Assembly: GCA_038030265.1 (NCBI GenBank)
Contig: CM075937.1
Coordinates: forward strand, 26,330,198-26,394,197
From: Corythucha ciliata
Taxonomy: Eukaryota; Arthropoda; Insecta; Hemiptera; Tingidae
Reading direction: 5' to 3'
Length of the DNA: 64,000 nt
Shown here: piece after piece, positions 34,331-46,982 of the stretch
Layout of the letters: each line of letters opens with the position of its first letter
How positions within the stretch are numbered: the first letter of the stretch is position 1
Position numbers and translations under genes: made by a program
The notes under the pieces: model-generated
What the model was told of the DNA's origin: nothing
What the model saw: only the letters and a program-made list of their open reading frames with translations
The model's database searches: none

Positions 34331-34905
34331 TGGAGTCTTAGGACAACAACTTCATGAGCCTGCTAACCTCGAGAACTCATTTCTCTTCCACAGTTGACTA
34401 TTTGTTTATTGAACTACTGTTACAGAACCACTTTCTTAGTTCCTTATCAGTTTGGATTGGATATTATCTACTGCTGTTTTAACTATAATTTAAATATATT
34501 TGTGTGCAACTCGTAACTGTTTATGTTTAATTTTCAGTTAACATGTTCAAAGGTTTGTGGTTATTTGTGTTATTCTGGACCATATTTATACGAAATTTGA
34601 GTTTGAGATGGCGTTGCAAGGGAGTTTGGCTTTGTGCCCATAGATCCATTAATATTTTCCTCATCACGAAATGTGGAGATGAAGGCATCAATGTTTGAAC
34701 AAACCGTAATGTGACAGGTGACTTCTTAAGGCTCTTTCACACTAAACTTGAGATTTCAGTTTGTATCCAATATCGGAATTCATGTGTGAAGGAGCGCGTT
34801 GCCAGAAGTGTATTTTCAGTATCCTCGATACGGGAATCGTATATCGGCCTCTCAAGTGTGAAAACGCCCTTAAAAATCCCCTTCGGACCTCGTTCAAGCG
34901 TGAAG

Positions 34906-35190
34906 GCCCGTTCACAAGCTCTATGTTTACGTTCTGTGGAGTCTATGGAGCCAAACAAATTTATTTCATAGGTAGGCATAGGTTTAGCAATTTCATAGGT
35001 TGCGTAGACACCACACAACACAAACATAGAGCTCGTGAACGGGCCTTTAAGCCCCGTTCGTTCACAAGCTCTGCGTGCGCGTTCTGTGGAGTCTGCAACC
35101 AAGCAAATTTATTCTCTCGAGAAATGAAGCATTTTGATGGGGTGCATAGACTCCACGGGGGCATAACATATGGCTTGTGAACGGTGCTTA
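34906..35190. mobile_element. Two adjacent GGCCCGTTCACAAGC MITEs
   Basis: The first (about 34906-35045) has ends GGCCCGTTCACAAGCTC and GAGCTCGTGAACGGGCC. The second (about 35050-35188) has GCCCCGTTCGTTCACAAGC and GCTTGTGAACGGTGC. A TTAA separates them and another follows. They are related to 16497-16626. Confidence 0.75.
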
Positions 35191-35359
35191 AACCTTGCTT
35201 TTCAGATATCATGTGCAAGCATCCTAATAGGACTGCTGAGCTCCACGATGTACATATCTAGATTGAATTTTTCTGTTTTAATCTTGAAATCCATCAATTA
35301 ATTAAAGTTCCCTTGATTCCATTAACAATAACCAATAAAATTTAAATATGTTGTTTCAG

Positions 35360-35412
35360 TTGGGAAACCAAGCGCCGAAGATGGCGAGCAGCAGAAACTG
35401 GTCCGTCGATGA
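35360..35412 (+). CDS. Possible terminal exon
   Basis: After GTTGTTTCAG the sequence encodes GKPSAEDGEQQKLVRR and a TGA, with AATAAA at 35486. It enters in phase 1, the same phase that leaves the RING exon at 24873. It might be the 3' end of copy A of the transposase gene, reached across the copia insertion and the gap, or of an unrelated gene. One matching phase is weak evidence. Confidence 0.25.
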
Positions 35413-35491
35413 CGCACCCCGACGAGTGAAGACTGACAACGTAGACTCCTAGCTCCTACGGCTACGACTTTTTGCATAATTAACCAATAAA

Positions 35492-36734
35492 AGGATGTTG
35501 AGCTTGAGCCGTCTTAAGGCAAACCGTATTCACAGCACTTATTACAATCTCGAGCACATGATATGCTCGTAAATTGGTTGTGTGGTTGTGCGTCGGAGAA
35601 AGCTAACATGGACCGACGCCTACTGACGACCTTCTCTGTAATGTCATATCACTGCATTGCTCTTTTTAAGCTGCAAGTGAGTCTTATTTTTATTGGTTTA
35701 TACTTTATACTGTCGTGCCTGATGCGTAATCTGTTACTTATGCTAGAGTAAAGACAACTCACTCTAAGATAGGAGACTGGAATGTGACGAGAAGTGTAAT
35801 GTATACCCAGAAATTAGTATCAGGGATCGGTTCATCGGTGTGCTGAAGCCCATGGACCTTTCAAAGCAGCATCATTGGGCAGCATACATCACTCATGAAG
35901 AGGGCTGTTAGAAGGATCCACAAGAGGATAAAAAGAGTCTTCGCCGATTCCTTAACAATGAGGAAGTTTTAGATACAGGTCAGCTGTTGTCATTTCTATA
36001 ATATCTGTGCCAGAAATGTGTTTGGAACAAACATGTTCGAAGCAGAGTTGCCATGGGATCAGCCAATAAATTGTAATCAACTTAAATTGTATTGGATGGA
36101 CCCGTGGTAACTCAGCCCTGAACATTTTCCTAACATTTTGGCGGAACACACCTAATAGGGATCGGACACGGCAACGTTGCCATGGAAATCCCGTCCTCGC
36201 CAGTCTATCAAAGCATATGTGGCATCCAAGAATCTACCAACCATGTTCGAGAAAACTTGGTTGCCAAACAAAAGGTGTCCGTCCCCGATAAGGGAAATCA
36301 GTTTGAAAAAACTTAAAATCCGTCTATTTCGTCATTTCGATTAAAAACAGATGACTCACTTGTTAAGCTCTGTACACAAGATGCATTTTTTGAAGCATGT
36401 TGGTCTGCCTGTTCTAAAGAAACATTCGGTCACTACCGGGGATCGTATGTTTTTTTTTTGTTTTTTTTGTTTTTTTTTTTTTATCATTCATGCTTCGAGT
36501 GCACCGAGCTTTAGAACGGCCTATTTGAAGCCATTAAAGAAAATAGCTTGAGTGACGACTATAAATACGGCCCATAGTCTTCCAGACCCCCTATTGTGTA
36601 ACTCTTAACGCGTGCGTTAGCGAAATCAACCACCCAAATAATTATAAAAAATCAGCTGAAAAATTTTGCTGATGCACGCGTTGTGAGTTATAGAATAGGC
36701 CCGCAGGGGCGCTGTTCGGAAACGTCGGGAAAAA
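35492..36734. other. Noncoding stretch before copy B
   Basis: No gene recognised. A hairpin repeat at about 36010-36150 (GTGTTTGGAACAAACATG arms) is related to 25073-25205. TATAAATACGGCCCA near 36562 is a Harbinger-like terminus. Inverted GATGCACGCGTT/AACGCGTGCG lies at 36608-36685. Confidence 0.45.
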
Positions 36735-37882
36735 TTCCGCAAGTGTGGTTGCTATGGCGGGATAATGTTATTTCTTATTTGGAGTCCTTGAATCCCGCTT
36801 GCTGCATTTGTTCCCCACCGTTCACAAAAAGGCCCCTGGTCCAACCCCTCCATGGCTTCGCATATAGTCCCTTATTCACAATTTTGTCATGTTTTACGGT
36901 GGCCTTAGCATCTACAAGTCGCTGTGAAGGAGCCGTTCAATTAAGAATGGAACTACTGCACGAGGGGGCGTAACTGACAGTTCCGCTTTTGCGGAGGGAG
37001 CTGGAACTGATACTTTCAGCAACAAAAATTTTTCCCAGGTGAGATGGGTAAGCAGCAACTGGCGAGGGCGGACCTCCCTGAGGACCGGCATCCCAGGAAA
37101 AACTAGGATACACAACTAAATACTGCTGCATAGACCATTTTCACCGCACCACCCTACCATACCTGTAAATTCGAGGGGGTGGGAATGCTGAAATGAAGAA
37201 ATTGACCTTTAAATGAAATACGTACTTACCATTTAGGAGGTCATGGGTTCGAATCTGAACTCAAAACAAGTAAATGGTAAGTATTTCATTTAAAGGTAAA
37301 TTTCTACATTTCAGCCTCCCGACCCATTCGAATTCACAGGTATGAATAGGGTGGTGATGTCAGGGGGAGTGATCCCAATAATTGTCCGAGACAGAGTCGT
37401 GTAAACACAATAATTAATTGATTAATTGTCGGATTAGTAAATTAAAATAACTTATAATTTGTGTTTTCAGGGAAGGCCGCCGCCAAGAACTGCGTGAGTC
37501 CGCGTACAAAGCTCAGATGCTCAGATATTGAATTTCTCAAATTCAATAAGGCGCTGGCAACGTATTTCCGTCACTTGACGTTTCATACAGTGTGACAACA
37601 ACTTCGTATTATTCGGAAACGAGAAACCTGTGAATGTTTACCTCCGATCCCGACGTTTCGTTGCAGTAATACTTTTGAGATACCCTTATAGCAATTAATG
37701 TTACCTTTACTATGTTTTTAGAGATGTTATGATAGTCCAGTCAATGAATGGTGAAAAACTTGTGTCCACGGCATGGCCGGTTTAATGATTTTTTTATTTT
37801 TCCGCTGTGTTTGGGGTAGTTTTTGGGAGGTAAACATTCTAAAAGTCTCCGGACGTCCGACGTAAGCGGGCTGCTTTACTTG

Positions 37883-38034
37883 TTTTGAGTTCCGAGAAAA
37901 AATTGCTCCCAGGGTGGGATTCGAACCCACGACCTCCTAGTTTCGCGCCAGGCGCTCTGCCACTAAGCTAGCCTTGAGAGGCTTACGCTAAGAGCGAACC
38001 CCACCAGAGAGAAACTCCCTCTCGGAACTCAAAC
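37883..38034 (-). repeat. tRNA-like module in an inverted repeat (copy B)
   Basis: Counterpart of 1149-1300, with the same B-box, T6 run and CTCGGAACTC flanks and one visible substitution downstream. Confidence 0.6.
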
Positions 38035-39492
38035 GCACGAATCGGGTCAGTGCGTGTTTTACAATTGTTCTTTTTTCTTTACGTGTCCCAGCAATTAATT
38101 AATTGCAAATTAGACGACCCTTGTCTTAGGACTTTTTTCTCGGAACTCAAAACAAGTAAAAAATGGTAAGTATTTAGCTTCAATAAAGTTTAATTCTTTA
38201 TTTTCAGCCTCCCCACTCCCTCGAATTCACTGCAGGGTGACTAGGGTGGTGCGGTGAGGGGGGAGTAATCCCTTGAAAAGTCCTAAGACAAGGGTCGTCT
38301 AATTTGCAATTAATTAATTGCTGGGACACGTAAAGAAAAAAGAACATTTGCCACAAAGGTTTCCCTAGCACAACAATTTTTCAACCTTACGTGACTCGGG
38401 AATATTCGAAAATTTTGTTTAAAAAACGCGTTTTTCGGCGTATTGTCTATTTTGTTTGAACGGCTTCACTTTTATTTTCTAACTATAGTCCAACGAAAAT
38501 AAGTTGAAGAGCATTAGATTTCTTTTGAAATTAGCCATTTCCGTGGTTACATTGGTACAAGATTGTCGAAAAGTGCTCATTTCAAAGGAAATGTAATCCT
38601 CTTCAACTTATTTTCTGAGAACTATTGTGAGACACGAAAAGTAGAGTTTTGCAAGCAAAAGAGTCGAACATGAAGCTTTTAAACCGAGTTTTCCAATATT
38701 CCCGACCCACGTAAGTTGGAAACTACTAGGAATAAAAAAAAGTTCCAGGGGAAAAAGTTGTGGCTAATTTTGTCAGCTATTCATTCGAAGAGGAGGTCAT
38801 TGGGGCTATGATTAGCAAATTACGAAAAATCTAAACAAGTGATCTTCCCAGTGGTCTCCAGCAGCCCGCTCACATCGGATGTCCGGGTAATTTTTGTATT
38901 TTTACCTCCCAACTACCTAAAACACAGCAGAAAAATTACAATGGGGAACTTCCATGAATGCCCGATTTAGGAGAAAAGTATACCGGTGAATCGGTACGCG
39001 GACAGAAGGATATCAACGGTAGATGCATTGATATCAATGTTTGATTGATTTCAATGTTTAATGTGAGCAATTATCTTGTTGAAGAGCCCCATTCACTAAA
39101 CTTACCATGTCGTCTAATTGACTGGACTATGAAACCCGTTTACAATTCTTATTTTGGTCTGTCATGTAATTAGAAGGCTTGAAATTACTTAATTATGTAT
39201 GACAGTCCGTTGTGCTTCAATTATTGAAATAAAATTAGAAAGTCACCCTGGTTGCTGTTCGTGAAACCGTGACTTTAGGCGGCATACAAGTACTACCCCT
39301 CGCCCAGTATCCCCTCACCGTTTTACGCGCAAAGTATTCGGAATATTTCATTTTTTATGGTCTCATATGAAACCTTATAGTCTTGAGACTTGCCCAGCAG
39401 AGCCTTCAATTTTGACTTTCCTCGAATTTTAAATTAACTTCACAAAATTAATAGGAATGTTATGAATTTAAAATTCATGTATTAAGGGTGTT

Positions 39493-39790
39493 AGGGAGTT
39501 ATTGCATAACCGTCTGACGGTAAACGTTAACGGTTATGTGGCGTCATGATAAGAGTAAAGTTCAAATTTTTAGTTTAAGCGTTAATCACAAACGTTTAAA
39601 GACCAGTATGAGGAGGTGTTTATTAATTTATTTGAAGCAATTAAGTGCATCTATGCCCTACCATGTGTTCATATTTTAGCGCAACTATTATTTGCAATAA
39701 CTCTTTCTCCACCGACTTAAACAGCTACGCTTATGGTGACGTCACATAACCGTAAACGTTAAGCGTCAGACGGCTATGCAATAACTCCCT
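39493..39790. mobile_element. AGGGAGTTATTGCATA MITE (copy B)
   Basis: Counterpart of 2761-3058 with identical termini. Confidence 0.85.
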
Positions 39791-41380
39791 ATTAATGAAA
39801 AATGTTAAACCCTGTATTAATTTGTTATATGCTTAATTCCGAACAGATGGGTGTAGTCCATAGAAACGAAGAAATTGGACACAAAAAATACGAAATAACA
39901 GGGTTTACGACGAATGCATATGTTAAACTTCTGAGAAAGAATACCCCTTATGTTCACATGACAGAAATCTTATGTGTTACCTACAGGGCTGGGCAGTACT
40001 TGAATTGCGTAATTAAATTACAATTAGTAATTGGTAATTTGTAATTGTTGCAACACACCATTGTAATTGGTAATTTGTAATTAAAAACACTTTTTCTAAG
40101 TAATTTGTAATTAACAATTACCAATTTCATTCCCACCTTCAGAGCAAATATTATGTCGAAAACTCAGCGGGTACTATTTCGTGCCTTACTTTTACTTGGA
40201 GCTTTCGTAGAGGAGTTTTTACATGAAATTCAATGAAAAATAAGAGTTTCAAAGTAATTATGACACGAGCGATACCCTCGAGCTTAGGGTTGCCAATTTG
40301 AAATTTGAGAAAAACGGTACAAAAGTTTCCCCCAACCACAGAAAGCTGACACCACAAAAAGCTCGAACCACAAGAAACTGCAATCCAAATAGCTCTAACC
40401 GGACCTGACGGCTATGTGACGTCACAATAAGCATAACATTCAAAAATTTGAGTATATGGGTTTCAGTTGGGTTTCCTCGACCCCTTCCCAATCATCCTCG
40501 CCTAAACTTCGCACATAAATTTTGGCTTCATTTCTGCACCAATCTCTGATTTCAAAGTCGCTTTTTAATCAGGAAGTTCTACAGTGACGTTAACCCGACT
40601 GAAACCCCGCCACGGGAGTGAAACTTATACGTAAGAAAACCGAGGAACGAAGGTCGCCATTCACGGGAAGCGCTAAATGTTTTTTAAGTTACATTTTAAA
40701 GATACCCCGCGGCCCTCCTCACAATAAATGTCAGTTGGGCGAATACATTTGTGAAACTTTGCATCCACTCCAAGCTGACGCTGTCACTTTTGAGACGTGT
40801 GCGAAGTTGAGCGAATTCGATTATATTTTATTTTTAATTATTTTTTTCGAATATATTGTTGTTCGGCAAAATGGGCCACGAAAAATTTATCGTTCCTGGA
40901 TGTTCGTCGATGTATGAAGCTGGTGGCGTGATCGTTTATTTTTCGAATTCCTAAGGATGGCAGGTTAGCTGATTTTATTTTTCTAAAATTTAGACGACAT
41001 CTAGACGGCAAGCTTGTGGTTTTACTAACGCGTACATTTATTTGTGTCTCTGAGAAGTCAAGTTTTAAAGAAATAAATGGGTATTCAAGCAAAACTTTGG
41101 TTTTTCATTTATCTATTTCTGTGAATATTCAAGGCTGAACTGGAAAATGTTCATCTCATACATTTTATTAGTGCATTTCATCATTTTTTAGGCGTTTTCC
41201 AGAAAAAAAATTGGATGAATCAATTTGAACTTAAACATCTGAATACGAAAGTTAAAATTAAGGGAGACGGTAAAGGTGAATGGAGGAGGGTAATGGGGTT
41301 CAGAAGTTCCCCCCCCCCTCTATGTCGCATGGTCAACCGAAGGTTCGGTCGCTATTCTCTTGGATAGCCACCGTCGCTCA

Positions 41381-41647
41381 AAATCGGCCTCACTTTTTCC
41401 CTATTCAGATTCTTCTCTTTAGAGTATTAAACCGCTCCCCGAACCCCGCCTTCACATGCAAGTTTTTTAAAAGGCTGAGCTGTGGGCTTCAACCAATCAG
41501 AGCGCTCCCTGTACACAGTGCGGAGCCCTCTGATTGGTTGAAGCCCACAGCTCAGCTTTTTGAAGCTTGCATGTGAAGGCGGGGTTCGGGGAGCGGTTTA
41601 ATACTCTAAAGAGAAGAATCTGAATAGGGAAAAAGTGAGGCCGATTT
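41381..41647. repeat. Extended perfect-ended palindrome
   Basis: The outer 79 bp of each arm (41381-41459 and 41569-41647) are exact reverse complements. The inner arms, which are the old hairpin also seen in A, carry several mismatches. In copy A the right side after GAAGGCGG is a different 21-bp sequence before TTTAAAGACC. So B has replaced 21 bp with an inverted copy of its left flank. Confidence 0.9.
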
Positions 41648-42564
41648 AAAGACCAGAGTATGGAGAGGTGTTTTATTAATTCATTTGAAGCAATTAAGTA
41701 CATCCATGCTCCTATCATGTGTTCATATTTTATCGTCACTCCTAATGGACCATTTTCCAACATTAAAAAAGCGCTGTTTTGGCTATGAAACCTTTTATGA
41801 AACAATTTATGAAAACAATGTTGGAGTATGGTAACTCCAACCTACCTCCCGGTGGTGAACTTCACCATTAGAGAATGGGCCATTCGTTGCGTAGGTCACT
41901 TGATAAAAATCTTTCGGTGACTTTAACAACTCGTCGCCACCTCGCGCAACAGAACGACTCACTATTCATTACTCGACGACTCACTATATGCACTTGACAA
42001 CTCATGACTCATCTAATCGCAATAGACTTGACACTCTGAGCGTATGCAACTTAACGATGCAGCTGCAGAGGGGTTGCTAGCTATATCTCGCATGAAGAGC
42101 TTTTGGCCTGTGTAATACTTTGGTAAACGGACCAATAAAAGAAAACGATATGTTAACTTAACCACGCCAAAACTAGCAGAGTGAGCTTTCATTATTCTTT
42201 TTTGTTATATACAGTGTAGCATCCATCCATCGTGAGGTCAACATCAACAATTCAGTATGTTACAGCCAGCCTGAGAGCTGGTTGTCTAACCCAGTGAGTG
42301 GGTTAGACCAAGCCTGCACCGACATGTCTCCGGGCTCATGAAAGGCATCTCTGATCCTCTCTTCGAGAGCTGTTCATCCATTTCCATTCCTCAAACCCAT
42401 TGTGACCCTGCGGCCCCATCAATGTAAGGCATACCCTATATACTCGATCACTTGGAGAGGGAGGAGGAAAAATTGCGGTGGAGACTAGCTTTGGAGCGGT
42501 GTAAAGGTGGAGGGAAGCATGATATAGGGCCGGAAACTTTAGGCCCATAAGTTTAAGTTCGGTA

Positions 42565-43287
42565 ATGATGAGGTTGATGGAGAAGACGCTAGACGGGTAT
42601 ATCCGGGAGGGCATAGGTAAAAGCAGACCATATCATCCGAGGCAGCATGCTTATATAGCGGGGAAATCGACAGAGTCGGCGTTGCAAGAGCTGGTAGGGA
42701 AGCTGGAGGATACCATAGCTCAAAAAGAATACGCATTGGTTTTGTTCCTGGACATAGAGGGAGCATTCAACCAGGTCACTTTTTAGAGTATAGTGGAGGC
42801 TTTGAAAACCTTTCGGGTGAACCCGATGGTGGTTAGATGGATTAGTCATGCTCTGAGGCATAGGTGGATTAGGGCAGAGTTAGGGGGAGAAAATGTAGAA
42901 AGGAGGGCAAAGATAGGAACTCCGCAGGGGTCTAGCCTCTCGCCCCTCTTATGGATAATAGTGGTAGATGAACTAATTAGATTAATGGAGGAAAATGGCT
43001 TCTATATGCAGTTTTTTGCGGATGATGGAGCCATCGTGGTTAGAGGAAAGGTATTGTCGACACTTTTTGAACATATGAGGCAGGCGATTAGTATAGTGGA
43101 GGAATGGTGCGAGCCAAGAGGGTTAACCATTAACCCGAGCAAGGTGAAGCTGTGTCTGTTCACACACAAGAGGAACAGGCAGGGGCTTCAGACTCTACAG
43201 ATTAGGGGCAAGGAGGTGGAGTTAACAACGGAAGTTAAGTATTTAGGGGTGTGGCTAGATCATCGACTGAGCTGGAAAAACACATAA
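42565..43287 (+). pseudogene. LINE reverse transcriptase, copy B
   Basis: Same motifs as in A: LFLDIEGAFNQV, GTPQGSSLSPLLW, FFADDGAIV and KYLGVWLDHRLSW. Motif A keeps the usual Glu (EGAF). A TAG follows NQVTF, and the frame ends early at LSWKNT because of a single-base loss. Confidence 0.88.
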
Positions 43288-43348
43288 GGGAAACTTATCA
43301 GAAGGCGATGGGCACCTTTTGTCAGGTTAGAAGGGTAGTGGGGAAAAC

Positions 43349-44383
43349 ATGGGGGCTATGGAAACGGCATACAGATTGGACTGCATGTCGGGGGAGGTAG
43401 GAAACGGGGGGATACGAGAACACATGCGCAGAGTGGCACCGTCCACGGGCATGAGATCGGATCAAATGGTTAAACAAGGAGACTTTGTAAAGACGATCGT
43501 GGTCAAACTATTCCGGGAAACCGGGCAAGGGGGTCATACAGAAGAGATTAAGTGTTTCACGGACGGTTCAAAAATTGGAACCGGGAAAGGGAAGGCGGGG
43601 TCAGGCATATACATCCCCGGAATGGGGGTGGAAGAGAGCCTGACGTTGGGGAAATACGCGACGGTGTTCCAGGCGGAGGTTGCGGCCATAGAGGCTTGTG
43701 CAATTGAACTGAGACGGAAAGGTGCGACAAATAAGCGAATAACGATATACTCGGACAGCCGAGCCGCCCTCGGGGCCATTTCCAGGCCGGTGGTCAAGTC
43801 GGGGGCGGTGGGGAGCTGTAGAGCCAGTATATCGGCACTGCTGACGGAGGGTAACACGGTTACATTAGGGTGGGTACCAGGTCATGCTGGCATCCCGGGG
43901 AATGAGAGAGCAGACAAGCTGGCTAAGACGGGGGCCATGACAGAATATGTCGGCCCAGAACCGGCGGTGGGGATAGCAAGGGAAGTAGGACTCAGTGAAA
44001 TTCGGGGTTGGGCGAAAGCGGAAGCCCAGGCACGATGGGAAGCAGAAGATCACTGCAGACAAGCGAAAGAGGGCATTAAAAGGTATGATGCCAACACGAC
44101 AAAGTGGCTGGTAGGGTTAGGGCGGAAGCAAACTAGAAAGATAGTAGGAATATTTACAGGGCACTTTGCAGTTCAGAGACACTTGCACATGATGGGGCTA
44201 ATAGGGGACCCTACATGTGAGAGGTGTGGAGTGGAGGAGGAGACAACGGGTCATTTAGTGAGAGCAGCGAGGTTTGCTATATTTGGGAGGGACAGGTTGA
44301 CCGACCTAGAATTTTCCAGGGCTCAAGGGGTCCGAGTACTGGATTTTCTGGGGAGGGTGAGGAGATTTGAGGAGCCGTGCTAG
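43349..44383 (+). CDS. LINE RNase H domain, copy B
   Basis: Encodes the same 344-codon frame as 8890-9924, with CFTDGSKIG, AEVAAIEA, YSDSRAAL and NERADKLAK. It is followed directly by the element's 3' UTR and poly(A). The same altered zinc knuckle is present. Confidence 0.88.
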   Translation: MGAMETAYRLDCMSGEVGNGGIREHMRRVAPSTGMRSDQMVKQGDFVKTIVVKLFRETGQGGHTEEIKCFTDGSKIGTGKGKAGSGIYIPGMGVEESLTLGKYATVFQAEVAAIEACAIELRRKGATNKRITIYSDSRAALGAISRPVVKSGAVGSCRASISALLTEGNTVTLGWVPGHAGIPGNERADKLAKTGAMTEYVGPEPAVGIAREVGLSEIRGWAKAEAQARWEAEDHCRQAKEGIKRYDANTTKWLVGLGRKQTRKIVGIFTGHFAVQRHLHMMGLIGDPTCERCGVEEETTGHLVRAARFAIFGRDRLTDLEFSRAQGVRVLDFLGRVRRFEEPC

Positions 44384-45855
44384 CCCCTCCGAGTCCGGGA
44401 CCCGTTGGGTATGACGTAGGGGCCCAATTGGTGGCCTTGGCGTCGCCGAGCTCGGCTTGGCCGGGACGGCACCCCCAGAAAAAAAAAAAAAAAAAAAAAA
44501 GCTTTGGAGCGGTTACACTATTGTATATGAGTGAGGAGATGGAGAGGGTCGCGTGGTAGCGAGGACGCCTCCAGCTCAGCCTCCAGCATAGGTCAGCCTC
44601 TACAACGTTTTCGCGCGCATGTCGTGCATTGAATGTAGAATAACGTAATTATTTCGGCGAACAGCGTCAGTTGTAGCGCGAGTGAGTTGTGAGTCAGATA
44701 TCCAAGTGGTCATAGGGGGGGGGGGGCTATATTATAATGCGTGGGAATCGAGGAGGGGCGTGCAGGTGCGGGATCTCACATCCGCATGGAGTAATCATCA
44801 TTTGCTAACCGGTCTTAGTGAGTGCGGTTCCAATCCCCGCGGACCTTCGAGAGTCACATAATCTTGTATAAGTCTTGGTTGCCCGCCACTTCCCCGGCTA
44901 CGTTCGTGGGAGCTGGGAATGGACAACTCGGCCGATCACTGCCTCGTGTCATTTGACATCGCTACTGGTGTCAGCGGCACGGGTATACAGGGTGTAACGG
45001 AAAAGTCTGGCATAAATGAAATGGGTGATTCTTGGTCACATTTGGAACCAAAATGACCCTATGCACCATGGTCCGATTACTTATGGTTTTGGAGATAATC
45101 GGGGTTTTCCTAATTTTTAATGCACCCACGGCTTTCCTTAGTAAATCGTCTACATCTGATGAAAAAATAGTCTCATTGAAATTTAAAAGAAGCCATTGGA
45201 AAGAGTACTAGATTCTCTGTAGGATTGGATATTTTCATCTCTAAATCGATCAATATTTAAGTGCTTAAATTGCTGCTGAACAGCCAACTTCTTAGATTTC
45301 CAGAAAACTCCTAGTCTTTCAGCCAGCTGTCAATTCTTTTATGGCCCTCGTAGGAAGTGTCAAAAATTATTAAAAACTTCTACTGTTTGTCAGCTTTCGA
45401 ATGGCCTGCTTAGTTCTGGATTATTCTTTTGTTCTCCCGAGATAGAAGCAAAAACGCACAAAAAAAGTCCCCAAAAGTATCCGTTTTTATGCACGCCTTC
45501 AGGCAAAGGCAATTGCTTCCACGAGCGCGCCCTCGGCCTCTTCAGTTAGTTGCAAATTCCCGTCATGAGCTTGGATTGAGCCTTGGGTTGGATTCCGCTA
45601 TTATTGAAATAATAAAACAATAAAATAAATAATTCTTGTTTTTAAGAAATTTGATTGTGCAAATAAATAAATAAAAAATAAATAACACCCACATCCACCA
45701 CCAACCGCATTACAATCACCATGAACTGGAGAGGCCGAGGGCGCGCTCGCGGAAGCAATTGCCTTACCTGAAGGCATGCTTAAAAACGGATACTTTTGGT
45801 GGTTTTTTCCCGCGTTTTTGCTTCTATCTCGGAAGAAAAAAAGAATAATCCAGAA

Positions 45856-46339
45856 TTGATATAATGAATAAATCTGTCGCCGGCATTTTAATTAGTAAAT
45901 TAATTAAACTGATATTATCCGGACGACGATGGAAGGGCATAGCCCAACACGATTCGAGTTTCGAGAAAAAATGGCTCTCCGGCGGGATTTGAACCCGCAA
46001 CCTCTGGATTACCAGTCCAGCACGCTGCCATTTGCGCCACGGAGGCGCCTATGGGAGTCGTACTCCGAGGGATAAGCTAAGCCGAACCCCACCTAGGTCC
46101 ATTGTTTCTCGAAACTCTAGGCGCTTCTCCTGATCGGTAAACCACGCCGAATTTAATCTTATCTAGATGTTGTTAGATTGATATAATGAATAAATCTGTC
46201 GCCGGCATTTTAATTAGTAAATTAATTAAACTGATATTATCCGGACGACGATGGAAGGGCATAGCCCAACACGATTCGAGTTTCGAGAAAAAATGGCTCT
46301 CCGGCGGGATTTGAACCCGCAACCTCTGGATTACCAGTC
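45856..46339. repeat. Nested tandem unit with tRNA-like core
   Basis: A 322-bp unit starting TTGATATAATGAATAAATC is repeated. The second copy (46178-46339) is cut inside the tRNA-like anticodon stem. It interrupts the right arm of the surrounding foldback between AATCCAGAA and CTAAGCAGG. Confidence 0.85.
45975..46046 (-). tRNA. tRNA-Thr(GGT)-like sequence, probable SINE core
   Basis: 72 nt on the minus strand. It has a D-arm, a perfect anticodon stem CTGGA/TCCAG with loop CTGGTAA (anticodon GGT) and a perfect T-arm GCGGG/CCCGC. The acceptor stem GCCTCCG/CGGAGAG pairs at five of seven positions. A T6 run follows at 45971-45966. GGT is not the usual eukaryotic Thr anticodon, and the copy is embedded in repeats, so a tRNA-derived repeat is likelier than a working gene. 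Confidence 0.45.
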
Positions 46340-46982
46340 ACTAAGCAGGCCACTCGAAAGCTGACAAACAGTAGAAGTTTTTAATAATTTTTGACACTTC
46401 CTACGAGGGCCATAAAAGAATTGACAGCTGGCTGAAAGACTAGGAGTTTTCTGGAAATCTAAGAAGTTGTCTGTTCAGCAGCAATTTAAGCACTTAAATA
46501 TTGATCGATTTAGAGATGAAAATATCCCATCCTACAGAGAATTTAGTGCTCTTTCCAATGGCTTCTTTTAAATTTCAATGAGACCATTTTTTCATCAGGT
46601 ACAGACGATTTACTAAGGAAAACCGTGGGTACATTAAAAATTAGGAAAACCCCGATTATCTCCAAAACCATAAGTAATCAGACCATGGTGTATAGGGTCA
46701 TTTTAGTTCCAAATGTGACCAAGAATCACCCATTTCATTTATGCCAGAATTTTCCGTTACACCCTGTAGAGACGGCTCAGCGTCCGGTTCCAGGTAGAGT
46801 GGCTCCTATATTCGCGGCTAACCTCGCGGTTCCTGCTCCGAGGTCATCAGTCGTCAAGCTCCTAGACGATTACGACCTCGGAGGCCTTCGCGGTGGGCCC
46901 CGCGCGGATGACGCCGCCTCACCGCAGTCCACCCGCAGTCCCTTTATGGTCGACGGCTGCGGCGAATTTCTTTTCTCGGGCT

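Larger units (their letters stand above)
42501..44500 (+). mobile_element. 5'-truncated LINE, copy B (complete 3' end)
   Basis: Exactly bounded by 13-bp target duplications GCTTTGGAGCGGT (42488-42500 and 44501-44513) and ending in a 20-odd A tail. Reverse transcriptase lies at 42501-43287 and RNase H at 43349-44383. It has a short GC-rich 3' UTR. Broken by the shared TAG at 42784-42786, a 2-bp insertion near 42523 and a 1-bp loss near 43277 relative to A. Confidence 0.93.
44988..46766. mobile_element. TA-flanked foldback element with CAGGGTGTAACGG ends
   Basis: Long inverted arms start CAGGGTGTAACGGAAAAG and end with the inverse, bounded by TA on both sides (44986-44987 and 46767-46768). The left arm is about 44988-45545. 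The right arm is split into 45728-45855 and 46340-46766 by a nested insertion. TA duplication and CAGGGTG termini fit a mariner-type nonautonomous element. It is the same style as 61272-62760 but a different sequence. Confidence 0.88.
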
